Assembly: GCA_025924435.1 (NCBI GenBank)
Contig: JAICIL010000058.1
Coordinates: forward strand, 1 to 18,010
Origin: Chloroflexia bacterium
Lineage (GTDB): Bacteria > Chloroflexota > Chloroflexia > Thermomicrobiales > JALYUS01
DNA length: 18,010 nt
Direction of reading: 5' to 3'
Position 1 is the stretch's first letter. Each line of letters begins with the position of its first letter. Of the stretch, positions 1-6,818 are shown one piece after another. The notes beneath the pieces were generated by a model that was given only the letters and a program-made list of their open reading frames with translations, was not told the DNA's origin and searched no databases. The position numbers and the translations under genes were made by a program.

Positions 1-1141
1 GGTCGGAGAACTCGGCGGCGGCGCGCAGGGCGGTGTCGTCGTATTTCACCTTGTGGTGCGCCTCGTACTTGTCGCGCAGGCCGGAGAGAATCTGGATCGT
101 CTCCTCGACGCTGGGCGGATCGACGATGATCGGCTGGAAGCGGCGTTCGAGAGCGGCGTCGTGCTCGATGTACTTGCGGTATTCATCAAGCGTCGTCGCG
201 CCGATCGTTTGGAGTTCGCCGCGAGAGAGCGCCGGCTTGATCATGTTCGAGGCGTCGATGGCGCCTTCGGCCGCGCCGGCGCCGACGAGCGTGTGCAGCT
301 CGTCGATGAACAGCACGGCGTCGTTGGTGTTCCGGAGCTCCTCGATGATCTTCTTGAGCCGCTCCTCGAACTCGCCGCGATACTTCGCCCCCGCGACCAA
401 TGCGCCCATGTCGAGGGCGACGATCTGCTTCTCCTTCAGCGTGCTCGGCACGTCGCCCTGCACGATGCGCTGCGCCAGCCCCTCGGCGACGGCGGTCTTG
501 CCGACGCCCGGCTCGCCGATCAGCACCGGATTGTTCTTCGTGCGGCGCGAGAGCACCTGCATGACGCGGCGAATTTCCTCGTCCCGCCCGATGACCGGGT
601 CGAGTTTGCCTTCGCGCGCCAGGGCGGTCAGGTCGCGCCCGTACTTTTCGAGCGACTGGTACTTGCCTTCGGGGTTCGGGCTGTCCACATGCTGGCCGCC
701 GCGCACCTCCTTGAGCGCCTCCAAAACGCGCTCCCGCGTCAGGCCGAACGTCGTCACCAGCTGCTCCGGCGCGCCGCCGAGGCGCGGGGTCAGCATGGCG
801 AGGAAGAGGTGTTCGGTGCTCAGGTAACTGTCGCCCAGTTCGTTCGCCGCCTCGACCGCCTGCCGGAAGACGACCTGCATCCGCTCCGACGGCGTAACTT
901 GCTGGTTCGCGCCATTAATGCCGCGCGGTACGCGGCTGCCGAACTGCTCCGCCATCGCGCGCGGCTCGATCGGGTCAACGCCCAGTTTGGTCAAGAGCAA
1001 CGGCACGATGCCGCCCTCCTGCGCGAGCAGGGCGACGAGCAGATGCTCCGGTTCGTACCGGCTATAGCCATTCTCGAGCACATATTGCTGGCTCGCGGCG
1101 AGCGCTTCGCCCGCCTTCTCGGTGAATCGTGGTTGTGCCAT
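1..1141 (-). CDS. clpB: ATP-dependent chaperone ClpB, N-terminal part (runs off the left edge)
   Basis: Encodes the first 380 residues of the Hsp100 disaggregase ClpB, which threads aggregated proteins through a hexameric ring in cooperation with DnaK/DnaJ/GrpE in the cytoplasm. The protein starts [14 protein letters not shown], the usual ClpB opening. Two Clp N-domain repeats cover about residues 5-145. A linker with [20 protein letters not shown] (161-180) is typical of ClpB rather than ClpA or ClpC. The first AAA+ domain follows, with Walker A GEPGVGKT near 209-216 and Walker B VLFIDE near 276-281. The start ATG (complement of 1139-1141) has a GGAGGGA ribosome site about ten bases upstream. 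The middle domain and second ATPase domain lie outside the window. Upstream are a CIRCE element and a HAIR-like palindrome, so heat-shock repression is expected. The family call is very secure. Confidence 0.97.
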   Translation of the reverse strand, partial: MAQPRFTEKAGEALAASQQYVLENGYSRYEPEHLLVALLAQEGGIVPLLLTKLGVDPIEPRAMAEQFGSRVPRGINGANQQVTPSERMQVVFRQAVEAANELGDSYLSTEHLFLAMLTPRLGGAPEQLVTTFGLTRERVLEALKEVRGGQHVDSPNPEGKYQSLEKYGRDLTALAREGKLDPVIGRDEEIRRVMQVLSRRTKNNPVLIGEPGVGKTAVAEGLAQRIVQGDVPSTLKEKQIVALDMGALVAGAKYRGEFEERLKKIIEELRNTNDAVLFIDELHTLVGAGAAEGAIDASNMIKPALSRGELQTIGATTLDEYRKYIEHDAALERRFQPIIVDPPSVEETIQILSGLRDKYEAHHKVKYDDTALRAAAEFSD

Positions 1142-1166
1142 GATGAAATATCCCTCCTGGAGAGCG

Positions 1167-1193
1167 TTAGCACTCTCGTTCTATGATTGCTAA
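1167..1193 (-). promoter_or_regulatory. CIRCE operator (HrcA binding site) upstream of clpB
   Basis: Plus strand reads TTAGCACTC (1167-1175), nine spacer bases, then GATTGCTAA (1185-1193). The CIRCE consensus is TTAGCACTC-N9-GAGTGCTAA. One arm is perfect, the other differs at one base, and the spacer length is exact. It lies 26 bases upstream of the clpB start. In known systems HrcA binds CIRCE and represses until heat shock. Confidence 0.92.
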
Positions 1194-1205
1194 CACCCGC
1201 AGAAA

Positions 1206-1228
1206 CCTTGATATTCCCCGTATCAAGG
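1206..1228 (-). promoter_or_regulatory. HAIR-like palindrome (candidate HspR operator) upstream of clpB
   Basis: A perfect inverted repeat: CCTTGATA (1206-1213), seven bases, TATCAAGG (1221-1228). The HspR-associated inverted repeat (HAIR) is CTTGAGT-N7-ACTCAAG. The CTTGA/TCAAG outer half and the N7 spacing match, and the two inner bases of each arm differ. It is 12 bases upstream of the CIRCE. HspR control of clpB is known in actinobacteria. The assignment here is by motif only. Confidence 0.65.
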
Positions 1229-1240
1229 TGAGGGATTTTG

Positions 1241-1345
1241 AACTGCGAAGGCGCGAAGGACGCCAAGAAATATGGAGAGAAAAGATGAAAAATTCAAACT
1301 TTCTTCTTTCTCTTTTCCCTTGGCGTCCTTGGCGTCTTGGCGGTT
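1241..1345. repeat. Long imperfect inverted repeat (CGCCAAG family) after the LuxR regulator gene
   Basis: The left arm (1241-1267) and right arm (1319-1345) are 27 bases each and complementary at 23 positions. Both are built from GCCAAG/CTTGGCG units. The 51-base loop is pyrimidine-rich, unlike the GC-rich surroundings. The element touches the TGA stop of the regulator gene (1345-1347) and lies just upstream of the clpB operators. It could form a hairpin at the 3' end of the regulator mRNA, but there is no classical T-run. Confidence 0.8.
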
Positions 1346-4251
1346 CAATCCTCCCCGACGAGGCCGCGTTCGAGGGCGAGGGAGGTGGCGGCGACGCGGT
1401 TGGTGACGCCGAGTTTGCCCAGGAGGCTGCTGACGTGCTGGTCCACCGTGCGGCGGCTGATCGAGAGGAGGTCCGCGATCTCTTGATTGCTCGCACCCTC
1501 GACGAGATGCCGCAGGACGTCCGCCTCGCGCGCCGTGATGCCGTACGCCTGCGCGGGGTTGACGGCGTGCAGCCGCGCCCGCAGCGTGTCCAGTTGGGCG
1601 GTCAGGAAGGGCGCGTCGAGCGGGGCGATGATCGCTTCCGCCGCCGCCAGCGCGCGCCCGGCCTCCGCGCGATCCGGCCTGTCCGTGCGGGTGACGTGGA
1701 AGGTGGCGAGTGCGAGCGCGATCGCGGCGCGCTCGTGGGCGGCGGGGATGCGGGCCGCAATCTCCTCCGCCCGCCGAAGGGCCATCTCCGCCTCTTGCCA
1801 CGCGCCGCGCTCCATCGCCAGTTCGCCGGTCATGCGGTGGGCGGCGGCGAGGGCGAAAAGGTCGTGGTGCGCCTCTGCCTGCTCGCGCGCGGTCGTCGCG
1901 CTCGTCAGCGCGCGGGGCGATTGCCCGCGTGCGCGGTAATACGCGGCCCACGCGAGGTGGTGTTCCGCGACGGCGGGGACGTAGGCGCTCCGGGCGAGTA
2001 GCGCCGCGCCCTCGTCCAGCGCCTGCTTCGCCGCAGCCGGTTGACGATCCAGCAGGAGCAACCGCGCGAGGAGGTTGAGGGCGCGGATGTGCAGGTGATG
2101 CGGCAGCGCCCAGTCCGCACCCGGCGGCGGGAGTTGCCGCCGGATCAGCGCGATGCCGTCCGCCGCCCGCCCCTCCGCGAGGGCGAACCGCGCGGCGCAC
2201 AGCACCCATTCCATCCGTGTCTGGAGAGATGCGGGCAGGGGATTCGGCGGGGTCTGGAGATCCTGCCGCGCGCGTATCCAATCGCCGTGCAGAAATGCCC
2301 AGTACGCGGGAAGAAACCAACCCGCCGCGAGCGTGACCCCCACTTGTATGCGGCCACGCTCGGCGGTCTCGCCGTGCCGCTGCACGAGGTCCGCGAGCAG
2401 TTCCGCACGATCCGCGAAAAAAGGGATGCCGACTGTGAAGAAAAGGAAGACGAGCATGCTGCTCTCGGAGTACGGGTTATCGAGCGCACGCTGACCCTCC
2501 AAGCCCTGCCGCATCAACGCATATGCCTCTTCGGCGGCGCCCAGCGCCGCGTGCGCATTGCCGACCAGGAAGAGGAGGTCCACATAGGCATCGCGATCCG
2601 GCCCCTGCTCGGCGATGGCGAGGAAATCCTGCCCTTCGCGCAATGCCTCCCGATATTTCCCCTGATCCCGCAGGATACTTAAGAGAATCGGGCCACAGGT
2701 GATGCTCGCATCGCCGTTGGCGACCTGTCGCATTGTTTCTATCGCAAGGCGACACTCCCTCTCGGCCTCCTGATACCGTCCGAAACGCCAATGCGAACTC
2801 GCCAGCCGCCACCGTATCTGCCCGGCGCTAAAATGATCGCCGCGCGCGAGGAAGCCGCGGAGCGCCTCTTCGGCGTACTGCTGCCTGCGCAGCGGGTCGG
2901 CATAGGCGAGCGCGCCGGACAGTTTCAGGAGCAGGCGGTCGCGCTCTTCGGGTTGCTCGGGGCCGAAGGAGGCGAGCGCGGCCTCGTAATAGGTGATCGC
3001 GGTCGCCCGCGCGAAGACGCGCATCGCCGCATCGCCGGCGAGGACGAGGTAGCGGACCGCCCGCGCGCCGTCGTGCGCCTGCCCGAAATGGTGGGCGAGC
3101 CGGTCGTACATCGCCGCGTTGTGCGTCCCGACTTCGGCTTCGATCGCTTCCCCGATGCGGCGATGCCACTGCCGCCGCCGGGTGGCGAGCACCGCATGGT
3201 AGAGCACCTCGTGGATGATCGGATGCGTGAAGTGGTACTGCTCGCGCGCCGGGTCGTCCTCCGCGATCATGTTGACGCCCGCCGCCTGCTCCAACCCGCC
3301 CAGCACCTCCTCCTCCGGTCGGTCGAGCACCCGGCGCAGGAGCGGGAAATCGAAGGTCTGGCCGATGATTGCCGCCACTTCGAGCATCCGCCGCGTGGCG
3401 GCATCGAGGCGGGCGATGCGCGCCGCCACCAGCTCCTGGAGCGTCTCGGGCGGCGAGGGGAGGGTGGTGGAGACGACCGCCCAGCCGCTCTCCGTCCGGC
3501 GCACGGCGCGCGCGGAGATGAGCGCGCGGCACATCTCCCGCACGAAGAGCGGATTGCCGTCGGTCGTCCGGTAGACGGAGCGGGAGAGCGCGTCCATCTG
3601 CCGCCCCGTGCCGAAATGCGCCGTCACCATCTCCGCCACGTTCGCGGGGAGCAGCCGGGGCAACAGAAGGCGCGTCGTCGGCGCTTCGCGCAGCAGGCGC
3701 GGCAGGAGGGCCTTCAGGGGATGCGCGTCCGTCAGTTCGTCGTTGCGATAGGTGCCGATCATCAGGATGCGCCGGCCCGCCAGATCGTGCGCGAGGTGGC
3801 GCATCAGGTCGAGCGAAGCCGGATCGGCCCACTGGAGATCGTCGAGGATGAGGATGAGCAGCCGGGACCGCGCGAGCGCCGCCACCGCGGCCTCAACCTG
3901 CGCGAAGAGCGCCTCCTGCGTCGGCGGCTCCTCGCGCTGCGTCTGGAACGGCGCGGGGGGGATGCCCGCCCCCTCCGGCCAGCGGCGGAAGCAGTCCCGC
4001 CACGGGCCGTAGGGCGGTGTCTCCATCAGGTCGTAACTGCGCCCGATCAGCATCCGCGCGCCGTGGGGCGCGAGGGAGGGGGTGGCGAGGGCGAGGGTCG
4101 TCTTGCCGATGCCCGCCTCGCCGCCGAGGAGGACGAATTGCCCATCGCCCGCGTCGGCACGCGCGGCGAGGTCGCGCAGCAAGGCGCGCTCGTCGTCGCG
4201 GTCAACGAGCGGGGCGATTCCATCGGGTGCGTTGGTCCGTGCCGTAACCAT
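1345..4251 (-). CDS. LuxR-family transcriptional regulator with N-terminal AAA ATPase (LAL/MalT-like)
   Basis: A 968-residue ATP-dependent regulator. The N-terminal AAA module has Walker A GGEAGIGKTT (43-52) and Walker B LLILILDDLQWAD (131-143). A long helical, TPR-like middle section follows. The C-terminal LuxR helix-turn-helix (about 900-965) contains ITAREADVLRHLVEGASNQE and the recognition helix region ISRRTVDQHVSSLLGKLG. Members of this class bind DNA through the C-terminal domain after ligand- or ATP-driven oligomerisation. I chose ATG 4251 (MVTARTNAPDG). An in-frame ATG at 4287 is possible, but its first codons lie in a GTGGGCAGT repeat. The gene is divergent from the small ORF and ycaO fusion gene, so it may be their local regulator; that is inference. 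The stop abuts the inverted repeat at 1241-1345. Confidence 0.93.
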   Translation of the reverse strand: MVTARTNAPDGIAPLVDRDDERALLRDLAARADAGDGQFVLLGGEAGIGKTTLALATPSLAPHGARMLIGRSYDLMETPPYGPWRDCFRRWPEGAGIPPAPFQTQREEPPTQEALFAQVEAAVAALARSRLLILILDDLQWADPASLDLMRHLAHDLAGRRILMIGTYRNDELTDAHPLKALLPRLLREAPTTRLLLPRLLPANVAEMVTAHFGTGRQMDALSRSVYRTTDGNPLFVREMCRALISARAVRRTESGWAVVSTTLPSPPETLQELVAARIARLDAATRRMLEVAAIIGQTFDFPLLRRVLDRPEEEVLGGLEQAAGVNMIAEDDPAREQYHFTHPIIHEVLYHAVLATRRRQWHRRIGEAIEAEVGTHNAAMYDRLAHHFGQAHDGARAVRYLVLAGDAAMRVFARATAITYYEAALASFGPEQPEERDRLLLKLSGALAYADPLRRQQYAEEALRGFLARGDHFSAGQIRWRLASSHWRFGRYQEAERECRLAIETMRQVANGDASITCGPILLSILRDQGKYREALREGQDFLAIAEQGPDRDAYVDLLFLVGNAHAALGAAEEAYALMRQGLEGQRALDNPYSESSMLVFLFFTVGIPFFADRAELLADLVQRHGETAERGRIQVGVTLAAGWFLPAYWAFLHGDWIRARQDLQTPPNPLPASLQTRMEWVLCAARFALAEGRAADGIALIRRQLPPPGADWALPHHLHIRALNLLARLLLLDRQPAAAKQALDEGAALLARSAYVPAVAEHHLAWAAYYRARGQSPRALTSATTAREQAEAHHDLFALAAAHRMTGELAMERGAWQEAEMALRRAEEIAARIPAAHERAAIALALATFHVTRTDRPDRAEAGRALAAAEAIIAPLDAPFLTAQLDTLRARLHAVNPAQAYGITAREADVLRHLVEGASNQEIADLLSISRRTVDQHVSSLLGKLGVTNRVAATSLALERGLVGED

Positions 4252-4271
4252 TGTGGCAATCCCGCCGTCAT

Positions 4272-4288
4272 AGTGGGCAGTGAGCAAT
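4272..4288. repeat. GTGGGCAGT-family repeat, short copy
   Basis: AGTGGGCAGTGAGCAAT matches the left-arm unit of the longer elements at 9556-9694 and 17818-17902. This copy has no partner arm. It sits about 20 bases upstream of the chosen start of the LuxR regulator, and would encode the first residues if the 4287 start were used. Confidence 0.7.
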
Positions 4289-4294
4289 GAACCG

Positions 4295-4320
4295 TGAATC
4301 GCGGCGCGGTGCGCGATTCA
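4295..4320. promoter_or_regulatory. Perfect inverted repeat in the divergent regulator/RiPP-like intergenic region
   Basis: TGAATCGCG (4295-4303) and CGCGATTCA (4312-4320) are perfectly complementary around an 8-base centre. It lies between the divergent LuxR regulator and the small ORF, 44 bases from the former's start. An operator for the adjacent regulator, or an mRNA hairpin, are both possible. No T-run follows. Confidence 0.5.
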
Positions 4321-4429
4321 GCGATGCTTGACGGGAAGCGCACGCGTGCGACCGGGCCCGGTTCATCGTGTATGATAGCAGAGACGTGACTGCAACAAGG
4401 AAATTGGGTGATGGGAAGGAGAAGCGGAA

Positions 4430-4675
4430 ATGGCGGATGACCGGGAACTGGCCGCATTGAAGGCGCAAATTGCGGCGCTCGAAGCGCGGGCGCGGAATAA
4501 TCAGGGCGGTCAGATAGCGCGCGCTTACATCGTCAAGACGCAGGTCTTCGACGAGTGCTGGTCGCCGGAACCGATTGAGCCGCCGACGGAACCGGGCGGT
4601 GGTGAGTCGGTGCATGCGCGGCTGGATCGCATCGAGGAGCAACTGCGGCGCATCGTCGCCAAGATCGAAGGATAG
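4430..4675 (+). CDS. Small 81-residue hypothetical protein, possible RiPP precursor or partner
   Basis: I do not recognise a family. The ORF has a good ribosome site (AAGGAG, 8 bases before ATG 4430) and lies directly upstream of the E1/YcaO fusion gene, whose start codon is 26 bases beyond this stop. The protein begins MADDRELAALKAQIAALEAR, a likely helix with heptad-like spacing, has a middle part with FDECWSPEPIEPPTEPGGG, and ends in a second charged helix (HARLDRIEEQLRRIVAKIEG). It has one Cys and few Ser/Thr, so it is not a typical azole-rich precursor core. It could instead be a leader-binding partner, a helical adaptor or an unrelated protein. Its position suggests co-transcription with ycaO. 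Confidence 0.6.
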   Translation: MADDRELAALKAQIAALEARARNNQGGQIARAYIVKTQVFDECWSPEPIEPPTEPGGGESVHARLDRIEEQLRRIVAKIEG

Positions 4676-4701
4676 GGAGCGCGACGGAGCGGGCACTCCA
4701 T

Positions 4702-6570
4702 GTGGTCGGCGCGGGGCCGCTGGCGGCGGCGATCGCGGAGGCGGTGCATGCCGCCGTACCTACGCGCCCGGTGATCGCCCTCGATGCCGCCTCCGCGCCG
4801 GATGCGCTCGTCGGGAGCGCGTTCATCATCGGCGTGGCCGAGGGCGGTACGGCCGGGTCGCTCCACCCGATCAATCGCATCGCCCGCGCGCGGGGCATCC
4901 CCTGGCTGCCGATCCGCGCGGCCTCCGACGTCGTCCGCTTCGGCCCCACCGTCATCCCCGGCGCGACGGCCTGCCTGCTCTGCACCGAACTGCGGGAGGC
5001 GGCGAACGGTCCTACCCCCCCAACCCCCCTCCCGAAACGGGAAGGGGGAGCAAAGGAAGATGGCGTACGGTTTTCTCCCCCTCTCCTTTGCCCCCAGGCA
5101 AAGGAGAGGGGGCCGGGGGGTGAGGTTCCCACCCTCGCCGCCCTCGAAGTGCTCCAAACTTTCATCGGTGAGCCATCCCGCGCGCGCGGGCGGCTCGGCC
5201 TGCTCGATGTGGCGTCCGGCGCATGGACGTGGCACCCGGTGCTGCGCCATCCGCGCTGCCCCGTCTGCGGCGGCCTGCCGTGGTCGCATTACGCTCCCCC
5301 TTCCCCACAGGGGAAGGGGGCCGGGGGGTTGGGCCCCCTCACTCCCTTCGTGGACGACGAGACGGGCATCGTGCGCGCGGTGCTGCCGGTGCCGCCCCCG
5401 CCCGGCGAGCCGCCGCCGCCGCACGTCGCGCTGGCGCTCCTCTCGAACGCGCAATTCCGGGAGGATTGGGCCGCGCTCCCGCCCGGCGAGCGGACGACGA
5501 CCGGCAAGGGGTGGACGGCGGAGGACGCCCGCCGGGCCGCCGTCGGGGAGGCATTGGAGCGGTATTGCGCCACGCTGCCGCCGCCACCGGGGACGTTCCG
5601 GGTCGCGCCGCGCGCCGCGCTCGACCGACCCGCCCTCGGCCCGGAAGCGTTCGGCCTCTATCACCCGGCGCAGTACGCGGACGGCGCGGTGCCCTATGTG
5701 CCCGTCACCGCCGCTACGCCGCTCCATTGGGCCGAGGCGCGATCACTGACGCATGACCGCCCGGCGCTCGTCCCGGCGTCGCTCGTCTATCTCCTGTCGC
5801 TGGATGGCATCTGCCAGCAGACTTCCAACGGGCTGGCGGCGGGCCGGACGGTGGCGGAGGCGTCGCTACGCGCGCTCTGCGAGGTGATCGAGCGGGACGC
5901 CTTCCTCGTCGCCTGGCTGACGCGCCGCGCCGCGCCGCGCCTCGATCTTACCGCCGCCGGTGACGCCGTGGCGGGCATCGCCCGCCGGTACGCCGCGCGG
6001 GGCGTGACGCTAACGGCGCACGATCTGACGACCGCGACCGGCGTGCCCGTCGCCCTCGCGCGGGCGCACGACGAGCGGGGCAGGCCGCCGATTGACCTGA
6101 TCGGCCTCGGCTGCGACCCCGACCCGCGCCGCGCCGTCGCGCGGGCGGTCCTGGAAGTTGTGCAGGGGCGGCATGCGCGCTGGGATGAACTGGCGGCGTC
6201 AGGCCCGCCGGAGACGGTTCGCACGCCCTCGGACCACGCCTTGTGGTACGCGCTGCGCGACCGGAGCGACGCCTTCGCCTTCCTCGGCCCCCAATCCGGC
6301 CCGCCGCCCGCATCGGTCGGCAACGCGGGCGACGACGCGGAAACCGCGCTCGCCGCCGTCGTCGCCATGCTGGCGCGGGCGGGGCACGAGGCGGTGATCG
6401 CGGAGATCACGACGCCGGATGTCCGCGCGGCGGGGATGGCCGTCGTCCGCGCGCTCGTCGCGGGCCTCCTGCCGATCCACTTCGGCGTCGGGCAGGAGCG
6501 GCTGGGCAGCCCGCGCCTCGCCGCGTTCCCCATCGCCTCCCTCAATCGCACGCCGCATCCCCTCGCATAG
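4702..6570 (+). CDS. Fused E1-like/YcaO cyclodehydratase (TOMM biosynthesis, SagD-like)
   Basis: A 622-residue fusion predicted to make azolines from Cys/Ser/Thr in a peptide substrate, using ATP. Residues 1-190 are a shortened ThiF/E1-like domain. It opens with a Rossmann glycine motif (VGAGPLAAAIAEAV) and has two CxxC pairs (Cys91/94, Cys186/189), as in the zinc site of TOMM partner proteins. Residues about 215-622 are YcaO, with GKGWTAEDARRAAVGEALER (268-287), SNGLAAGRT, ALCEVIERDAFLVAWL and DPDPRRAVARAVLEVVQ, matching its ATP-binding segments. The tail ends NRTPHPLA, a degraded form of the proline-rich C-terminus of this class. GTG 4702 is the only canonical start in the open frame, so there is no N-terminal peptide-recognition (RRE) domain. 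Residues about 104-142 and 198-216 are encoded by inserted palindromic repeats. No dehydrogenase gene is visible nearby. Confidence 0.88.
   Translation: MVGAGPLAAAIAEAVHAAVPTRPVIALDAASAPDALVGSAFIIGVAEGGTAGSLHPINRIARARGIPWLPIRAASDVVRFGPTVIPGATACLLCTELREAANGPTPPTPLPKREGGAKEDGVRFSPPLLCPQAKERGPGGEVPTLAALEVLQTFIGEPSRARGRLGLLDVASGAWTWHPVLRHPRCPVCGGLPWSHYAPPSPQGKGAGGLGPLTPFVDDETGIVRAVLPVPPPPGEPPPPHVALALLSNAQFREDWAALPPGERTTTGKGWTAEDARRAAVGEALERYCATLPPPPGTFRVAPRAALDRPALGPEAFGLYHPAQYADGAVPYVPVTAATPLHWAEARSLTHDRPALVPASLVYLLSLDGICQQTSNGLAAGRTVAEASLRALCEVIERDAFLVAWLTRRAAPRLDLTAAGDAVAGIARRYAARGVTLTAHDLTTATGVPVALARAHDERGRPPIDLIGLGCDPDPRRAVARAVLEVVQGRHARWDELAASGPPETVRTPSDHALWYALRDRSDAFAFLGPQSGPPPASVGNAGDDAETALAAVVAMLARAGHEAVIAEITTPDVRAAGMAVVRALVAGLLPIHFGVGQERLGSPRLAAFPIASLNRTPHPLA
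5011..5125. repeat. C-run/G-run paired palindrome element, copy 1 (inside the ycaO fusion gene)
   Basis: Outer arms CCTACCCCCC and GGGGGGTGAGG flank two hairpins. The second is a perfect 16-bp stem (5077-5092 with 5097-5112, loop CCCA). The first (about 5026-5049) has a GAAAC centre. It lies in frame between the two CxxC motifs of the E1-like domain and encodes a Pro/Gly/Lys-rich segment unlike the conserved flanks (ELREAAN before, LAALEVL after). Confidence 0.88.
5294..5350. repeat. C-run/G-run palindrome element, copy 2 (inside the ycaO fusion gene)
   Basis: A perfect 11-bp hairpin (5296-5306 with 5310-5320, loop ACA) is followed by a G-run and a C-run ending CCCCCTCACTCCC. It is similar to the other copies but shorter, and it falls in frame at the junction between the E1-like and YcaO domains. 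It encodes PPSPQGKGAGGLGPLTP. Confidence 0.8.
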
Positions 6571-6579
6571 CCCGGTTTT

Positions 6580-6658
6580 CCTAACCCCCAACCCCTTCCC
6601 TACGAGGGAAGGGGAGCCGGAAAGTCCCCTCCTGACGCGGGAGGGGGTTCGGGTTAGG
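6580..6658. repeat. C-run/G-run paired palindrome element, copy 3 (after the ycaO fusion gene)
   Basis: Outer arms CCTAACCCCCAACCCC and its near complement ending GGGTTAGG (6651-6658) enclose two hairpins: a perfect 10-bp stem (6592-6601 with 6605-6614) and an imperfect CCCCTCC/GGGAGGGG stem. It begins 10 bases after the ycaO stop and could help end that transcript, although there is no T-run. Confidence 0.88.
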
Positions 6659-6708
6659 AACGCCGATACGGAGTACGGATACGTACGCGCCCGAAAATTC
6701 GCGCCCGA

Positions 6709-6732
6709 TACATCCGTAACCTTACGGATGTA
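6709..6732. promoter_or_regulatory. Perfect palindrome upstream of the sigma factor gene (candidate operator)
   Basis: TACATCCGTAA (6709-6719) and TTACGGATGTA (6722-6732) form an 11-base perfect inverted repeat with a two-base centre, too tight for a good RNA hairpin and more like a dimeric repressor site. The half-site core TACGGA occurs twice more at 6665-6680. It is 86 bases upstream of the sigma factor start. A wider arm pair GCGCCCGAT (6701-6709) and ATCGGGCGC (6771-6779) brackets it. Confidence 0.55.
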
Positions 6733-6818
6733 CCGCCCCCGATCAGCCCCTAGAGTGGAGAGAGCAACGAATCGGGCGCGATGGCGGTGGGGTAGGACGA
6801 GAGAGGGGCGAGAGACCG

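Noticed and set aside
53..1186. Long plus-strand open frames over the clpB region
   Set aside because: They are the antisense of a secure ClpB reading frame and show no recognisable domain.
2791..4290. A 499-codon plus-strand open frame opposite the LuxR regulator
   Set aside because: It is a high-GC shadow with Arg/Gly/Ala-rich composition and no motifs. The opposite strand holds a full AAA-LuxR protein.
4371..4376. TATGAT as the -10 box for the 81-residue ORF
   Set aside because: No -35 match at 16-18 bases, and the upstream TG is out of register for an extended -10. Too weak to list as a feature.
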